From Gigaspora rosea (taxonomy: Eukaryota > Glomeromycota > Glomeromycetes > Diversisporales > Gigasporaceae): a stretch of 64,000 nt of DNA. The translations under genes were made by a program, and so were the position numbers. The notes under the pieces were generated by a model. That model saw only the letters and a program-made list of their open reading frames with translations, had not been told where the DNA came from and did no database searches. This document shows positions 11,640-23,389 of this stretch, piece by piece (position 1 is the first letter of the stretch; each line of letters opens with the position of its first letter). The stretch spans positions 232,284 to 296,283 of the forward strand of contig QKWP01000059.1 in NCBI GenBank assembly GCA_003550325.1. The letters run 5' to 3'.

Positions 11640-13790
11640 ATTTATTCGAAGAAATCTTTCCAGTAGCGTACTAAATGTCTGCTTTAAGTTGTGTTTGCTA
11701 GATAAAGTTATGCCACTTGTCCAAGTATGAAATTCTTGGTAGTGATAGTGGTAGTGCTCGTACCCGGATAACTTTTTATCCGAAAGGTTGTAACCTTTAA
11801 CAAAATTTAATAACTGGTTTTATATCCTATTCAAAGAAAAGGATAACGCATTTCACAATCATTGAAAATTGAGAAAGAACGCATGTTTATTCAGAATTAA
11901 ATTCAGAAATGATGTGGAATAATAAGTAATTATTTTATTACATGATCTGTATACAAAATGAAAATCGAGAAAGAACACATGTCAATTCAGAAATGATGTG
12001 GAACAATAAGTAATTATTATCAGTAATTTATTACTATGTAATAAAAACATAAAGTAAGTACTTACTGTATTCATTATATATAATATAATAATTATTATTA
12101 TACTTACAAAAATGATTTATATCACCTATTAAATAAATATAATAAACAAACGAAATATTAAAATCATGTTCTTATTTAAAATACATTAAATTTATGATGT
12201 AGACAAGTTTTACACCGAGTGATGCTAGTATATAAATAATACGCAAATTAAAATTTTTATTATAATTGTATTTTACCTAAAGCTATTAACCGGGTCAGAT
12301 ATTTGACCCAGGTTATGACTCGAGTCAACGGGTTATCATCAATTTTTTAAAATTGGTGTAGCATAGTAACGACTTTTTAAAATCCCTAAATAGAAATAAT
12401 ACGTCAAGCAAAATTATTGTTTATAAGAAAGTATTTTTCAAAAGTTAATTCTTCAATTATACATACCTGATCAAAAATTAATTCAATGCGTACATACGTT
12501 CACGCATGTAGAAATATTGTACAAAACGAAGAAAGTGGAAATTATTAGATTTTGAGGTATTGGTTCTATAACGATTACTGAATTGTAAATTATGTTCCAA
12601 TAAATAGAGTATATACATATATATAATTTTAAGGAAATTGTATACGGATTAGGAAAAGTTGGTGTAATGAAGTATGCTGAGTAGATGCAGTACGATATAA
12701 TGTTTGAGGGTAGTGCTATTATTGTTTTTTTTTAGCTTAATTCTTGTTTATCTTAATATACCTATTTATTTTAAGTGCTATTTATAGGAAAAAGAGGATG
12801 GATAATTGTTGATTTAGCGGTGGCAAAATATAACGATAACATGTACGGATATATGCACGTATGATATTAGATGTTAAATGATTTACTAAATATAGGTCGA
12901 TTTAATAGCTATTTAATAGCGATATATAGAATATTTTTTTAATTTTTTTTTCGATTTTATAATGGATTGATTTTGTGTTGATAAAATAATAGATAGAGAT
13001 ATTTGTATGAGTATAGCTAGTTAAGCAAAAAATTTCGTCTCTAACATTGAGCGATAGGGCCTCTGACTAGTTTTCTTAGGTGCAGTCATAACCTTTAAGG
13101 GTAGGCCTAGGATCTGACTGTTTCTTCCCTAAATTTTATTTTTTTCTTTTATGGTTATAAAATATTTTCAAAGGCGTGATTGTCGCTATCATCATTGGCA
13201 TAGGGAGGAGCGGAAGGCAACACGGACTTCCCGCGGTTTAGACCACTAAACTATGAGATGAGAAATAGTTTGATTGTATCCATCTCGAATTTTACTTAAA
13301 TATAAACTAATTAGAAAGTGCATGATTGTTAGCATTATTATGTGTATAGTAATTCGAGAGCTTAGATTATATGAATATAGAGGTTTGAATTTTATATTTA
13401 ATTTTTCAATGAATTTTATGTTTAATTGTTTGATTAATTTTAATTGTACAATAATAATATATATATTTGAAGTTGTAGGGTTGGTTAGATATTTGTGGAA
13501 TTAAATCTAAGCCCAATAACAGCATGGACTCAATTTAATGAGCTAATTTTGCTAGTGAAATTTAAATAAGGCAAAGTATTAAAGGATAGTTATTAAGTTC
13601 GGTTACTTATATGATACATATACTGCTGCAATCAAATAACTTCAATTTGAAAAAAAGTTTGAATTACTAGATGCTATAGCCAAACTTCAGAGCTGCTCTG
13701 AAGTAATTGTATCAAAGGGTCATTTATATGACAAAGATTTTATATATTTTTTTTCAAATAGAGTTTACATGCTAATCGTAAGTAACACTT
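11640..13790. other. Non-coding AT-rich filler of the P-like element
   Basis: No coding features. There are two near-repeats around 11,870-12,010 (GAAAATTGAGAAAGAACGCA and AAAATCGAGAAAGAACACAT, each followed by TTCAGAA-ATGATGTGGAA). The 13,274-13,504 open frame is Ile/Phe/Asn-rich with no motif and is probably spurious. Confidence 0.5.
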
Positions 13791-13798
13791 TAATTATT

Positions 13799-16700
13799 TT
13801 AAGTAAAAAGTTGACCTTTCTTTTTTGTTTCTTCATTAAACTCTGAGCCATTATTCAGGTAGTTAAAAAGCAGATCTATAAAAGCTGACTTCTTTTTTTC
13901 CTTTACCTTTACTGGCTTATTTTGAAATGCTTGAATTAGAATTTTTAGATCAGATAATGTGAAAGCTTTTTCAAATGCACTTTTAGCTCCATTATTTTGG
14001 GCCCAAATCTTAAGCTGACCAAGCGCTAAATCAAGATTTTCTGGTAGCATTTCTTTTTTAAATGTAACAAGTTTCGTTTTTGGTATAACATCTTTCTTTG
14101 CATCATTTTTTAAATCTGTATTTATTGCTTTGACATTTTCTCGTAAACTAGATGAACCTTTTTCTGGAATGTATTCTTTAAATCATTGCCAAGACCGTTG
14201 CCTACTTCGCATATAAGTTTTGATCAAATGTACTAATAGATAATCTTCAGCTTCTTTTGATAGTTGAATACTGTTGTATATGAATTCTGGAAACAATTCT
14301 TTATTTTTACATTCAATATTATAATAAAACTCATATGCTATATATAAAAGGTCATTAAACTGCTTCTTCAAAGGTTAGTTGTTTACAAGATTATTATCGA
14401 TACAAATTAGAATATCTGGCCCATACTCTATATGTTTTTCAAATAGCTGATGAATAAGAGACTCTAAATAATACATGAATCGAATAAAATCAGCCCCTGG
14501 AATAACTGTAGTTGTTTTTGAACAGGTGTCACATATGTATTCTACTTGTTCAGAACTAAGAACATTTAAACACAATTTGATTTTTGCAAATTCTTCATGT
14601 GCTAATGTTAATTTATCACTTTTTGTTAATTTGTAAATTGTCCATCCAATGATATACTGAAATTTTGATGTCTCAGCTGGTTCTAAGTTAATAATGTTTA
14701 TAGGTATAGTACATGATTCTGTATGATTAGTAAAAAGTTGATCATGGTATTGTTTGTTGTGTACTTGTCTAAATGTGATTTTTATAATTTTTTCTAGTAA
14801 CATATATGCAATCAATCTTTGAATTTCTACTTTAAAATTATTCGGGACCAACAATTGAAAGTCATTAAACCAGTCACTAGCACATTTGTAATTATTTAAT
14901 TGATTTTCTAAATTTGTTGTCCATGTCATAAGCCAATTGGTGTTTTTTTTGTGGAACCGAATCTAATGCCATTTGATGAATATTATTTGACCAAGTTAAC
15001 AAAAGATCCTCTATACTATCCTTATATAATAGCCATTCAATTAATTGTAGTCTTTCAAGTTGTAAGCAATTAATAGTCTTATTTTCTATTCTAATATTTT
15101 TATTACTTGAAAATAATGGCAACTGTATTCGTCCCATTACTAGATCATCATTAAGAAGTTCTTGAAATATTTGCCGGCTAAGAGTAGGAAGAATTTTGAT
15201 TTGAGCTTTATGATTATTATATTTTTTCAAATTCTGCTCATTATATTGTTTATTTCGATAATCTCTAAAAAAAGTTATTTTAATATTTATTTAAAAAAAA
15301 ACTTAATACCAAATTTGTATAAGCAAAAATTACCTTCATTTTAAATCAGCAAGTATGCAACCTGAACTGTCAGCAGAACCATAATTTAAGCTTTGTATTT
15401 CTGATGTCATTTGCATTGTAATTGTTAATTTGTTCATTGCATATCCGTAGGATTGAACTGTTTGTGTAGAAGAGTCACCACCCATTTCTCTAATTGTTCC
15501 AAATAAACTCTCAAGTATATCCTGAGATATTCTTCTTGGTTGAATTATAGCACCCGGCCAATTAGTAAGTAATGCTCTATAATTTCAAGAAATCCATTTA
15601 TTGATAAAATCAAGTCGAACTGGCATTGTGTGGAAAACCATTGGCTTGAATTTTTTTTTTGTTTATCACCTTGAGTAAACCATTGTTTTATTTCTTTTAA
15701 AGTATTCAAGCGTGGGTCTTCAAAAGAAGAAATACATATTCGACTATGTGTAATATCTCAGTACATACGTGTATAGTAAATAAATAACTAGTGGTATACA
15801 ACAATATTAAATTTTTGATAATTATAATAATATTTCAAATAAATAGTCATTTCTAACTCATAATATTAATTTTGAATACAGATTTTTACTAATTTTTTTT
15901 TTTAAAAATAACTTCTTAGTTTAAATCAAAAGAGGATTAAATTACGACCCTGAGTGCCTTGAGAGATATAATTTAACTTCCATTGCTTTTTTAACATCAA
16001 ATGATAGTGTATGTTCAGCAAGGTCCACTCTCATTTTGCTCCAGGGGGTAAGCCATATATGTCGCTTAGTTAATTTAGTAGCTTTTGCTACCTCATGTTT
16101 GGTTGTATGATCATATGCTCCTTGAAAATGTCGCCAACTGATTTCCCACCCGTTAAACATTATTTCTCTTACATTTTCATTTTCATTATTACTAGTATGA
16201 CTTTTAGAAACATTATTTCTTAACTTTTTAAAGACATGTGTTGAATCATTTAGGAAGAACCATTTATCACCAGTTATGGGATTAATGGCAAGATGTGAAA
16301 CAAAATGTTCATTTTCATCATATGCTGGACGAATATCATGAAGTAGCGATTTCCATATATACAATTCGACTTTTCCAGTAGTTTCGATTGTGACTTCAAT
16401 GTCCAAATAATTATCTACTGAGATTTCAGTAAGTACTTTACCGGGGTACCAATTATTACTATTTGTATTTCGAACTTCACATCGATCATTAACATTCCAA
16501 ATCATTTTTTCTGGCATTGGAGGTCGTAAAGCTGAACGTGAAAAACTATAAGTTTGTGAGGTACCTGATAACTGAACTAAAAATTCAGTACGTGCAAAGT
16601 TAAAAGAAATTATTCTAGCTGGTCTATAGTGTTTTTTTCCTGATTTGTTTGTCCATTGAACTTCTACCTTATCATTCACTTTCCAAATTGATGCATACCA

Positions 16701-18830
16701 ATCAAAGCTTTTAATATGTCTTCGATTTTCACCTGCACCATCACATACAGAACCACATGTATGAATTGCAATACATTCAAGCTTAGCAGCCAAGTGAAAA
16801 AGAATTGTATTAAGGGTGTGAACATTTATAGTTTCAACACCAAAATAGGCTATTGGAAAATTAAAAGAATGAGACACTGAATGCCATACAATTTGATGAA
16901 TTTGAGTTGCTAAAGTCTGTTCACGGTCCTTTTTATCATCATCATCATGCTTAATATGATCACTCGAGGCTTGAATATCATAGAGACATTGTTCACCGAA
17001 TGCTTCAAGTTCAGCATTTTCATTATCAAAGTCAATGTATCCAACATATTTATTGTTACGTTGACTCCAAAGAAGCCCTATAATAATAATAATAACAAAA
17101 TTTAGTTTATAATAGGTTTAATTTTTTTTTTTTACTATTCTAACCTTTTTGAATTTTAAATGAATCATGTGAAAGAAACCAAGACGTGCATAGCCCCAAA
17201 CGTTATTTGCCTCCATACTAGCCACCATTCGGTTTACTACTTTATCTTGCCAACCTGTATGTTGTTCAGTTTCATTAATATAGCTTTTAAGTGTTGATAT
17301 TGATGGCATCCTAATAACTGACTTCATCATTTTGTATGCAGCAGGACTTCTACTATAAATTGAAATTGCCCATTGAATAAACCTGTAATGATACAATTAG
17401 TATGATTTTTTTTAGAAAAATATAATTTCTATTTTTACTTACATAGGATGATAGCGTACTCCTTTTGGTTTTTTACTTTGCACATGGACCAGCTCTTTTA
17501 AAATAAGATTTGATATATTTTCATGTTTGTTGTTTAAAACTTCATCAACAACGTTGTGAGCAATACCAGTTAATGGTTCTGATACTTGTTCTTCTTCTGC
17601 TTCAAATTTTAGCTTTAAACAGTCACGAAGACTTTCAACTAACTCCTTCTGTGTCCGGATTGTCTAAAGTAATAATATTTATTTAATAATAATAAATATA
17701 ATTTATTGAATTACAAATTAACTAAAAATAAATACTTTTCGAGCCTTTTGAACAATTTCAGTTAGAAGTTCTCTGGAAGCATGTGTTGTTTTGACAGATT
17801 GAATACCATTTTTATATCGGTTTTCAATTTGATATAATGTGTTATGCAATGTCTTACAATTAGCACATATTTTGCCATTTAAAACAAGAAGAGTGCAGTC
17901 AATTCTGCGATAAGCTTCATTATCAAGTCCTTTATTTTCTAAATTCGCAATTATCTCATGATTATTTTCTGGGCCTATAAAACTCGAATAAAGGTGGTCT
18001 CCTCGTAAGTAAGTAGCTTGTTCAAATCCTAAATATATTGTAAAAATAATGTTAATAAATGGATTTATATATATATTAACTAATTAACATACTTTTCTTT
18101 AGTACATTGTCCTATGCAAACATGTGATGTTTTAAAAAATCGCACAATCAAATGAATTTCATCAATCGTTGAGATTTTATGTTTAATACCATTTTCTTCC
18201 AAAAAATTATCTCTTACTTCTAAACCATTAACAAAAACAGTGCATTTAATAGGTTTCCGATATCCATGAATTGTTTTTTTTATATAAAGTTCTTTTTTCA
18301 GATTTGTTTCAAAAAAAGCAAGACACAAAAATCCTTCTCCTTCTGTTAAATTTATACCTGTCAACTCTACATCATCATATATCATTGTTGTTAAAGTATC
18401 TTTAATCGAAAGTAATATGACAATTTGAATATTTTTAAAATAAGGTGAATAATTTTTGCCTTTTATTATTTGCCCAATATTCATTTCATTGCAATTTGGT
18501 TTCAAAAATATAGTAGCTAATGCTGATTTTTTGCCTTTAAAAAAACGTTGACTACTAAGTGCTTTTATCCATGCTGAAAAAGAAGAAAATCGTTTTTGGG
18601 TAATTGTATCATATACATATGCATGCTTTTCTGTTTTTTCGTATAGAATGCAACCCTCTGCAAACTTTTTAAGTGTAGGAAAAACCATACACTTTGGCCA
18701 TTAAGATCAGGACGGAGCCGATAAAGTTGTTGCAAGGCTTTATCTTTAGAATCTTCTTTTGAATGTTTTGACGTTGGTTCATTTGTTACCTTTTCAGTTA
18801 AAATTCTATTTCTCTAAAATGTCAGTATAA
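13799..18830 (-). pseudogene. P-element-superfamily (THAP9-like) transposase with tandem Tudor/Agenet-like insert
   Basis: Minus strand, several exons joined by canonical introns (for example at about 17,397-17,441 and 17,664-17,737), with at least one frameshift near 17,170. Order: N-terminal region (18,830-18,080); RYHPM-FIQWAISIYSRSPAAYK with IRMPSISTLKSYINE (about 17,455-17,270), the typical P/THAP9 pre-catalytic block; KYVGYIDFDN (about 17,040) with the first catalytic Asp; VCDGAGENRR (16,742) with the second; two SH3-like modules (16,690-16,525 and 16,500-16,325) starting WKVNDKVEVQW and WNVNDRCEVRN-WYPGKV; FFLNDSTHVFKKLRN (about 16,250); ISQDILESLFGTIREMGG (about 15,525) with the catalytic Glu; then a long helical C-terminus to 13,799. 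A P-type enzyme cuts DNA through an RNase H fold and makes 8-bp TSDs. No THAP zinc finger is evident, and the N-terminus is uncertain. Confidence 0.8.
16325..16690 (-). other. Two Tudor/Agenet-like modules within the P-like transposase
   Basis: Residues read WKVNDKVEVQWTNKSG-KKHYRPARIISF and WNVNDRCEVRNTNSNN-WYPGKVLTEI, then IEVTIETTGKVE and IRP. Each fits the W-x-VxDxxEV...WYPGxV pattern of small barrel domains that bind methylated histone tails or nucleic acid. They sit between the second catalytic Asp (CDGAG) and the DxxHxFKKLRN motif. Function is inference from the fold pattern. Confidence 0.6.
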
Positions 18831-18849
18831 ATGGTTTAATATATTTTGC

Positions 18850-19680
18850 CATGTTTGTATATAATGGTATATTGAGATAATATTTTATTCTAAATAATTC
18901 CAATAAGCTTCTCAAATAATGCATACCTAATATATATGGATTTTTATCAAAATTAAAATCTCAATTATAATATTTTATTTTTAAATCATATTCCATTTCA
19001 ATAATAATAACAAACATTATTTATTCCTAAAATATATCTCTATTATATTTTTATAATAAATGGACGCATTATATTGAATTCCAAAATTATATATAACAAT
19101 AAATAAACACTTTATGTTTATCTATTCCAATTCTAATTTTTAATTCAAATAGTTATCTTTGGTAATAAAAGAATGCTTTATATTAATCCATTTTAATTCC
19201 AATTTTCTAATTATTTATTCCTAAACGTCCCAATTTCTGCAAATTTTTGGTAATAAATAAAACTTTATGTTTATCTATTTAACTCTAACTGGTTTGGTTT
19301 TTGAATAATTAAGGTAGATTCATAATTTTCGGTTTGGAATATGTTCATATTAGGTATGTGCTATTTTAAGATGCTTATAGGCTTCAAGTTATATATATGA
19401 TTTCTTACCTTTATTTCTTCTATCTTACAATAATTGAGTGTAAATATATATATGATTCAGTTTTTTTAACAATAAAAAAATAGCTATAAAATTTCTTTAT
19501 TATTAATTACTTACCTTTGTCTATTTCGAATTTCAAAAAAAAAAGGGATCTCAGTAAACGCGTTATTTTTAAAAAAATTAATAATTAAGACTTTGGCTAG
19601 TCGAACACGATACATATGAATTTTATATGATTTTCATATAAAATGACAATTTTTGTATTACAATTAAACTTGTGTAATAT
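18850..19680. other. Non-coding 5' part of the P-like element
   Basis: AT-rich, with several dispersed near-repeats of ATTTATTCCTAA/TTTATGTTTATCTATT (about 19,015-19,290). It lies upstream of the P-like transposase on the minus strand, so it should contain its promoter, but no clear element can be pointed out. Confidence 0.4.
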
Positions 19681-19683
19681 TTG

Positions 19684-19716
19684 AGTTGGCCCTCTCGTAA
19701 TTTTACTAACCCCTAG
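19684..19716. repeat. Right TIR of the P-like element
   Basis: AGTTGGCCC through GTAATTTTACTAACCCCTAG; reverse complement of the left end at 7103-7134 with minor differences. GTAGTAC (19,717-19,723) follows as the right TSD. Confidence 0.88.
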
Positions 19717-20761
19717 GTAGTACCTAATTGTCGTATTGCCTTTTCCATAGATGATGCGTTATCTGTCACCACAGCACTAATTTTATCAAATATCTCCCAT
19801 TCTACAAGGACTCTGCGTAGAAAATTTTCAATTCTATCTCCTGTGTGCGGATAGGCAAAATGTTCAATTGCAATAAGAGATTGATACATTGTGAAGTCTT
19901 CTGAAAGCCAATGGGCGGTTATACCAATATATGGAACATGATTTTGTGTCCATAAATCGGTGGTTATACAAGCAGAGACCATCGTTTGTTTCATCATCTC
20001 CTTTAACATATCGTTAGTATAAATTACTGATTCCTTTATTACGTTTTTAATTGTGTTAGTGCAGGGGACCCTGAACCGTCGATTAATTTCATAACAGAAG
20101 TCTCGAAACTGATCACTATTTATACAATCCAAGGGCATCATCGCTTCGACTAGCCAGGCGACCAACTGATATATAATACGATTTTGTTGATTTTCTGAAA
20201 GAGGTAAATTACTTTCTTTTTGCTTTTGGAATATCATATCGATCGTTGGTTGAACAGTTGCTAATATAGATGGTTGCGGTTCCTATTTTTTAGTTTTAAA
20301 AATTCGATGTTCAGTGCATAAATGAGCAGCTATGCTTGTTGTTGACGTCGCGGGCATAAATACCGTTGGGCAGCATTCAGAAGTACTATCACCCTTATCT
20401 ATATAGACCATCCAATATTTTTTTTTGGTTAACCTGTCTCGGCGAGTATATTTCCATACCTAGCTTTTTCCAGGTTTTTTTTTCTATTTATTGCTTTTTG
20501 GTTTAATTTTGTTTTTGTAGAGGTTTCGCTTTGAGGAAAGTAAGAGGTAATAGGCGACGATTGAACTACGGTATCTCTATCTTCTTCAGTATAGTTATTG
20601 CTATCTTTGTTTAAACTATCGTCTTCATTTAAATTTTCATTATCTAACATATTATCGTCTAAATCATTGAATCTATAATCAGGATTATAAGTTTCTTCAA
20701 ACGTGTTATACATACAATCCCAATCAACAAATTCTTTGTCAAGTGTTTGATCATTTTCCAT
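19717..20761 (-). pseudogene. hAT transposase, 5' half (acidic N-terminus, BED zinc finger, start of catalytic core)
   Basis: Minus strand. It begins at the ATG at 20,761 with an acidic Asp/Asn/Glu-rich leader to about 20,430. A degraded BED finger follows (about 20,410-20,290): WMVYIDKG, ECCPTVFMPATSTTSIAAHL and CTEHRIFKTKK, with the usual Cys/His and TTS-x-x-HL pattern. Then the core: RIIYQLVAWLVEAMMPLDC, CITTDLWTQNHVPYIGITAHW (a TDxW motif) and AVVTDNASSMEKAIRQLG, stopping at the nested insertion. Defects: TAA at about 20,428 followed by a frame change across an A9 run, and TAG at about 20,281 after the finger. The frame joins exactly to the part at 5909-7102 when the nested element is removed. 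Confidence 0.87.
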
Positions 20762-20957
20762 CTTAATTATTTATTGGATCTTTTTGGGAATCGAATTTTA
20801 TTAAATTTTGTAATTAAATTGCAGCGATGCAAAACTTCAAGGCATTAAATAAATATTTTTTATTTTATATTATATAGCACACTATAATATTATACCACTG
20901 CACTTTTTACGATTGTTTTATTTTATTTTTTTTTAAATTTAATATGAACGTTGCGAG

Positions 20958-21053
20958 TAGAGATGCAAGCGAATCGCCCAATGATTTCCATATCTAGTTA
21001 CAACATAAGTTTTAGCTAGTCACGGCTATTGGGACGATTCGCCTGCACCTCTA
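20958..21053. mobile_element. 96-bp MITE with TAGAGRTGCARGCGAATCG ends
   Basis: TAGAGATGCAAGCGAATCG...CCAAT at the left is mirrored by ATTGGGACGATTCGCCTGCA...CCTCTA. No clear TSD. It lies in the hAT 5' region. A second copy of its right half appears at 21,211-21,275 only because of the 221-bp duplication. Confidence 0.7.
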
Positions 21054-21431
21054 GTTATGAGACTTCGGGCTTTTAAGTTAATCATTAGTTCTTTATCGGA
21101 TTTAGCCCATAAAACATCTGATCATATATGTTACTAGTAGGCTAAACTCGAAAGCCCGAAGTCTTATTTTCCTTAGTAGCATTCAATCAGAACAAAGAAA
21201 AGTAAACGCNCATATCTAGTTACGACATAAGTTTTAGCTAGTCACGGCTATTGGGACGATTCGCCTGCACCTCTAGTTATGAGACTTCAGGCTTTTAAGT
21301 TAATCATTAGTTCTTTATCGGATTTAGCCCATAAAACATCTGATTATATATGTTACTAGTAGGCTAAACTCGAAAGCCCGAAGTCTTATTTTCCTTGGTA
21401 GCATTCAATCAGAACAAAGAAAAGTAAACGC
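20989..21431. repeat. Tandem 221-bp duplication separated by a single N
   Basis: Copy 1 is 20,989-21,209, copy 2 is 21,211-21,431, with one ambiguous base at 21,210. They differ at about four positions (for example ACAACAT/ACGACAT and CTTCGGG/CTTCAGG). Because the N lies exactly between them, this looks like two overlapping contig or haplotype ends placed in series instead of merged. Confidence 0.85.
21060..21165. mobile_element. Small inverted-repeat element with AGACTTCGGGCTTT ends
   Basis: AGACTTCGGGCTTT is mirrored by AAAGCCCGAAGTCT, about 106 bp. It is repeated at 21,283-21,388 in the duplicate copy. Confidence 0.65.
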
Positions 21432-21914
21432 ATACAATTACACATCTTTATCACATTGTGGTTTATATAACAAATGAATAGAAGAACTGTCTAGATAAAT
21501 TTTTTAATAGGGATTTCTGCATATCTGCTCTAAACTTGGATTTATTGTAATGACCGGTTGAGAATAAAGCACAAATTCAACCTCGACTATTTGGTTGTTA
21601 ACACGCAGTATTAATATAATATAACATCCCGAATATTATTAATAAATAAAGGTATGATCAACTCTTTTAAAGTTTCTATTTTTGACATAGCGTCCTAGAT
21701 TATTTATTCTCGAAATGATAAATTAATAGAGAGCAGTAAATTTACAAATGTGATTATTATCACGAATATTGCATGGTGAATTAAGGTTATTCATTATTCA
21801 ATAAAAGAGCAAAATATTACAGTAAAAGTTTATTATTCCACGGGTCTTATGTAACAACCTGTGCTTTTTTATTTGGTTATTGCACGGGATTGTACACCAG
21901 ACACCGTGAAATAA

Positions 21915-21990
21915 TATAGTTATTGTATAGGTATATGAATAACCCGTGGCCTTTGGCCACGGTTATTCACTACATACCCATACAATAACA
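21915..21990. repeat. Long hairpin GAATAACCCGTGGCC/GGCCACGGTTATTC
   Basis: An outer stem (TTGTATAGGTATATGAATAAC mirrored by GTTATTCACTACATACCCATACAA) and an inner perfect stem around CGTGGCC-TTT-GGCCACG give a near-perfect palindrome of about 75 bp upstream of the hAT gene. Confidence 0.7.
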
Positions 21991-22119
21991 AGTATTTATT
22001 CGTGTATCTTTTATTACATTATTGTTTATAAGAGGAATTATATAAACTCGTGCATTACTATATCATGCTGTTATTACGACTTGCAATTTTGCCGCATTTT
22101 GATTGGTTAAAACTGGCTA

Positions 22120-22217
22120 AGTCAATAAAATCGACTAAGTCAATTTTTTCAAAAATCGGTTAACTAAGTCGGCTTAGTCGATAAAATCGACTAAGCAAAA
22201 ATTGACTACAAACACTA
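22120..22217. repeat. Right terminal and subterminal repeats of the hAT element
   Basis: Contains ATCGACTAAG, CTAAGTCGGCTTAGTCGA and TAAAATCGACTAAGC, then the terminal CTACAAACACTA. Mirrors the left end. Confidence 0.75.
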
Positions 22218-22225
22218 ATAGCAGC
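22218..22225. repeat. Right TSD of the hAT element (ATAGCAGC)
   Basis: Exact copy of 5510-5517. Confidence 0.9.
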
Positions 22226-22424
22226 TAGAGCTTAAAACCATTTACTGCATATTTTGGTTGTAGCTAAAATAAAGTTGAAAAAGATTTGAACTCTTGTAAA
22301 CAAAAGTTTATAACAGAAAATTATAGTACCAACAAGCAAAAAAGCAGTAAATAGCACTAGAGCTTTGTTAAGATCTACAAAAGCAAAAGCAGATATAGAT
22401 ATTAAAATAGATTTAAAGTTAAAA

Positions 22425-22738
22425 TTTTTGGTTTATAATATAAAACTTTTTTTTTGTCAAGATAATTTGCTTTGGGCCTCTAAGTAAACTTGTTTAGCAT
22501 GTAATTCTACTTGTAACAGGGTTGAAACACATTTTTTTAGACCTTTACTAAGTAAAAAATGGGTTAAAGTTTGAAAAAATTTTTTTTTCAAATTTTACTA
22601 CTATTTTTTATATAGTAAAAAGTCTGAAAAAATATGTTTCAATTTTGTTAAAGTAGAATTATATGTCAAACAAGTTTATTTAGAGACCCAAAGCAAATTA
22701 TCTTGACAAAAAAAGAGGTTTTACAAACCAAAAATTTT
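22425..22738. repeat. Inverted repeat, arms about 130 bp
   Basis: The left arm has TTGTCAAGATAATTTGCTTT, then GGGCCTCTAAGTAAACTTGT; the right arm has the mirror image AAAGCAAATTATCTTGACAA preceded by CAAGTTTATTTAGAGACCC. The centre is A/T-rich. Likely a MITE or foldback element. The CTAAGTAAACTTGTT word links it to the palindromes at 46.8, 47.2 and 60.4 kb. Confidence 0.65.
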
Positions 22739-23137
22739 TACTTTAACATATAGTTAACTTGATTTTTGTTAAAGTAACCTAAATTTTACTACTAAGTAAA
22801 CTTGTTCAGCATAAAATTTTACATATAATTGTAGTTTTAAAATTGAAATTTTTTTTAAAAAAATTTTATTAAAAAAATTTACAAAATTTGCAAAATTTTA
22901 AAAAAGTGTTTTAAATAACTTTAATTACTATTTTCGATATGCTTAACTCTAAAATTTGAAAAAAAGTTAATATATAAGTTGAAAATAATATGAGACTTAA
23001 AGTTTATAGTAAATTTATATGTTTTTATTATAATTTTACTATAAACTAATACTCATATCATCAGCAAATTTTATATATAGATATTGATTAATATATAACA
23101 GTTAATCATTTTATATTGATTAAAAAATAACAATATA

Positions 23138-23207
23138 TGGGGAAAGTCAGTAGAAAAGAGACAAATTTATTAGATAAATTTGTTTCTTTTCTACTGACTC
23201 CCTTCCA
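23138..23207. mobile_element. 70-bp minimal copy of the TGGGGTGAGTCAG MITE family
   Basis: TGGGGAAAGTCAGTAGAAAA is mirrored by TTTTCTACTGACTCCCTTCCA with almost no interior. The flanks are TATA. Same family as 2510-2770 and 58,257-59,830. Confidence 0.75.
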
Positions 23208-23389
23208 TATATTGATTAACTAAATATATATTTATAATCAATATATATTAATTTTATATAAATTGTTATATATTTATAAATTGATTATAATTGTAATTAT
23301 TTGAAACGATATATAATGATCAACAAATCTTTAATAATTATATAGTCTAGACTAGTGTTCTAACCAATTACAAAATTTCCAACCTGGGT

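Larger units (their letters stand above)
7103..19716 (-). mobile_element. 12.6-kb P-element-superfamily transposon nested in the hAT transposase gene
   Basis: Both ends carry CTAGGGGTTAGTAAAATTAC followed, after a one-base length difference, by GGGCCAACT (about 32 bp TIR), with a direct duplication of GTAGTAC outside. Taking out this interval and one TSD copy rejoins the hAT coding frame without error (RQLGT-THLGCTAH), which proves the insertion and its boundaries. Contents on the minus strand: a decayed P-type transposase (13.8-18.8 kb), a FAR1-like zinc-binding fragment (about 11.1 kb) and a captured AP-1 gamma-adaptin ear fragment (10.15-10.85 kb). A 28-30-bp minisatellite lies at 8.0-8.8 kb. 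The classical fly P element is about 2.9 kb, so this copy has grown more than fourfold. Confidence 0.88.
5518..22217 (-). mobile_element. hAT-superfamily DNA transposon, interrupted by a nested element
   Basis: The ends are TAGTGTTTATAGTCGA on the left and, read inward on the other strand, TAGTGTTTGTAGTCAA on the right, flanked by the exact 8-bp TSD ATAGCAGC. It spans 16.7 kb; removing the nested element (7103-19,716) leaves about 4.1 kb, a normal hAT size. It encodes a BED-finger/hATC transposase on the minus strand. The subterminal regions (5518-5620 and 22,120-22,217) hold repeated CTTAGTCGA/TCGACTAAG motifs, typical in position and arrangement of hAT transposase binding sites. The transposase gene carries frameshifts and stops, so this copy is probably inactive by itself. 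Confidence 0.9.

Noticed and set aside
13274..13504. 76-residue Ile/Phe/Asn-rich open frame on the plus strand
   Set aside because: Composition mirrors the AT-rich DNA; antisense to nothing and no motif.
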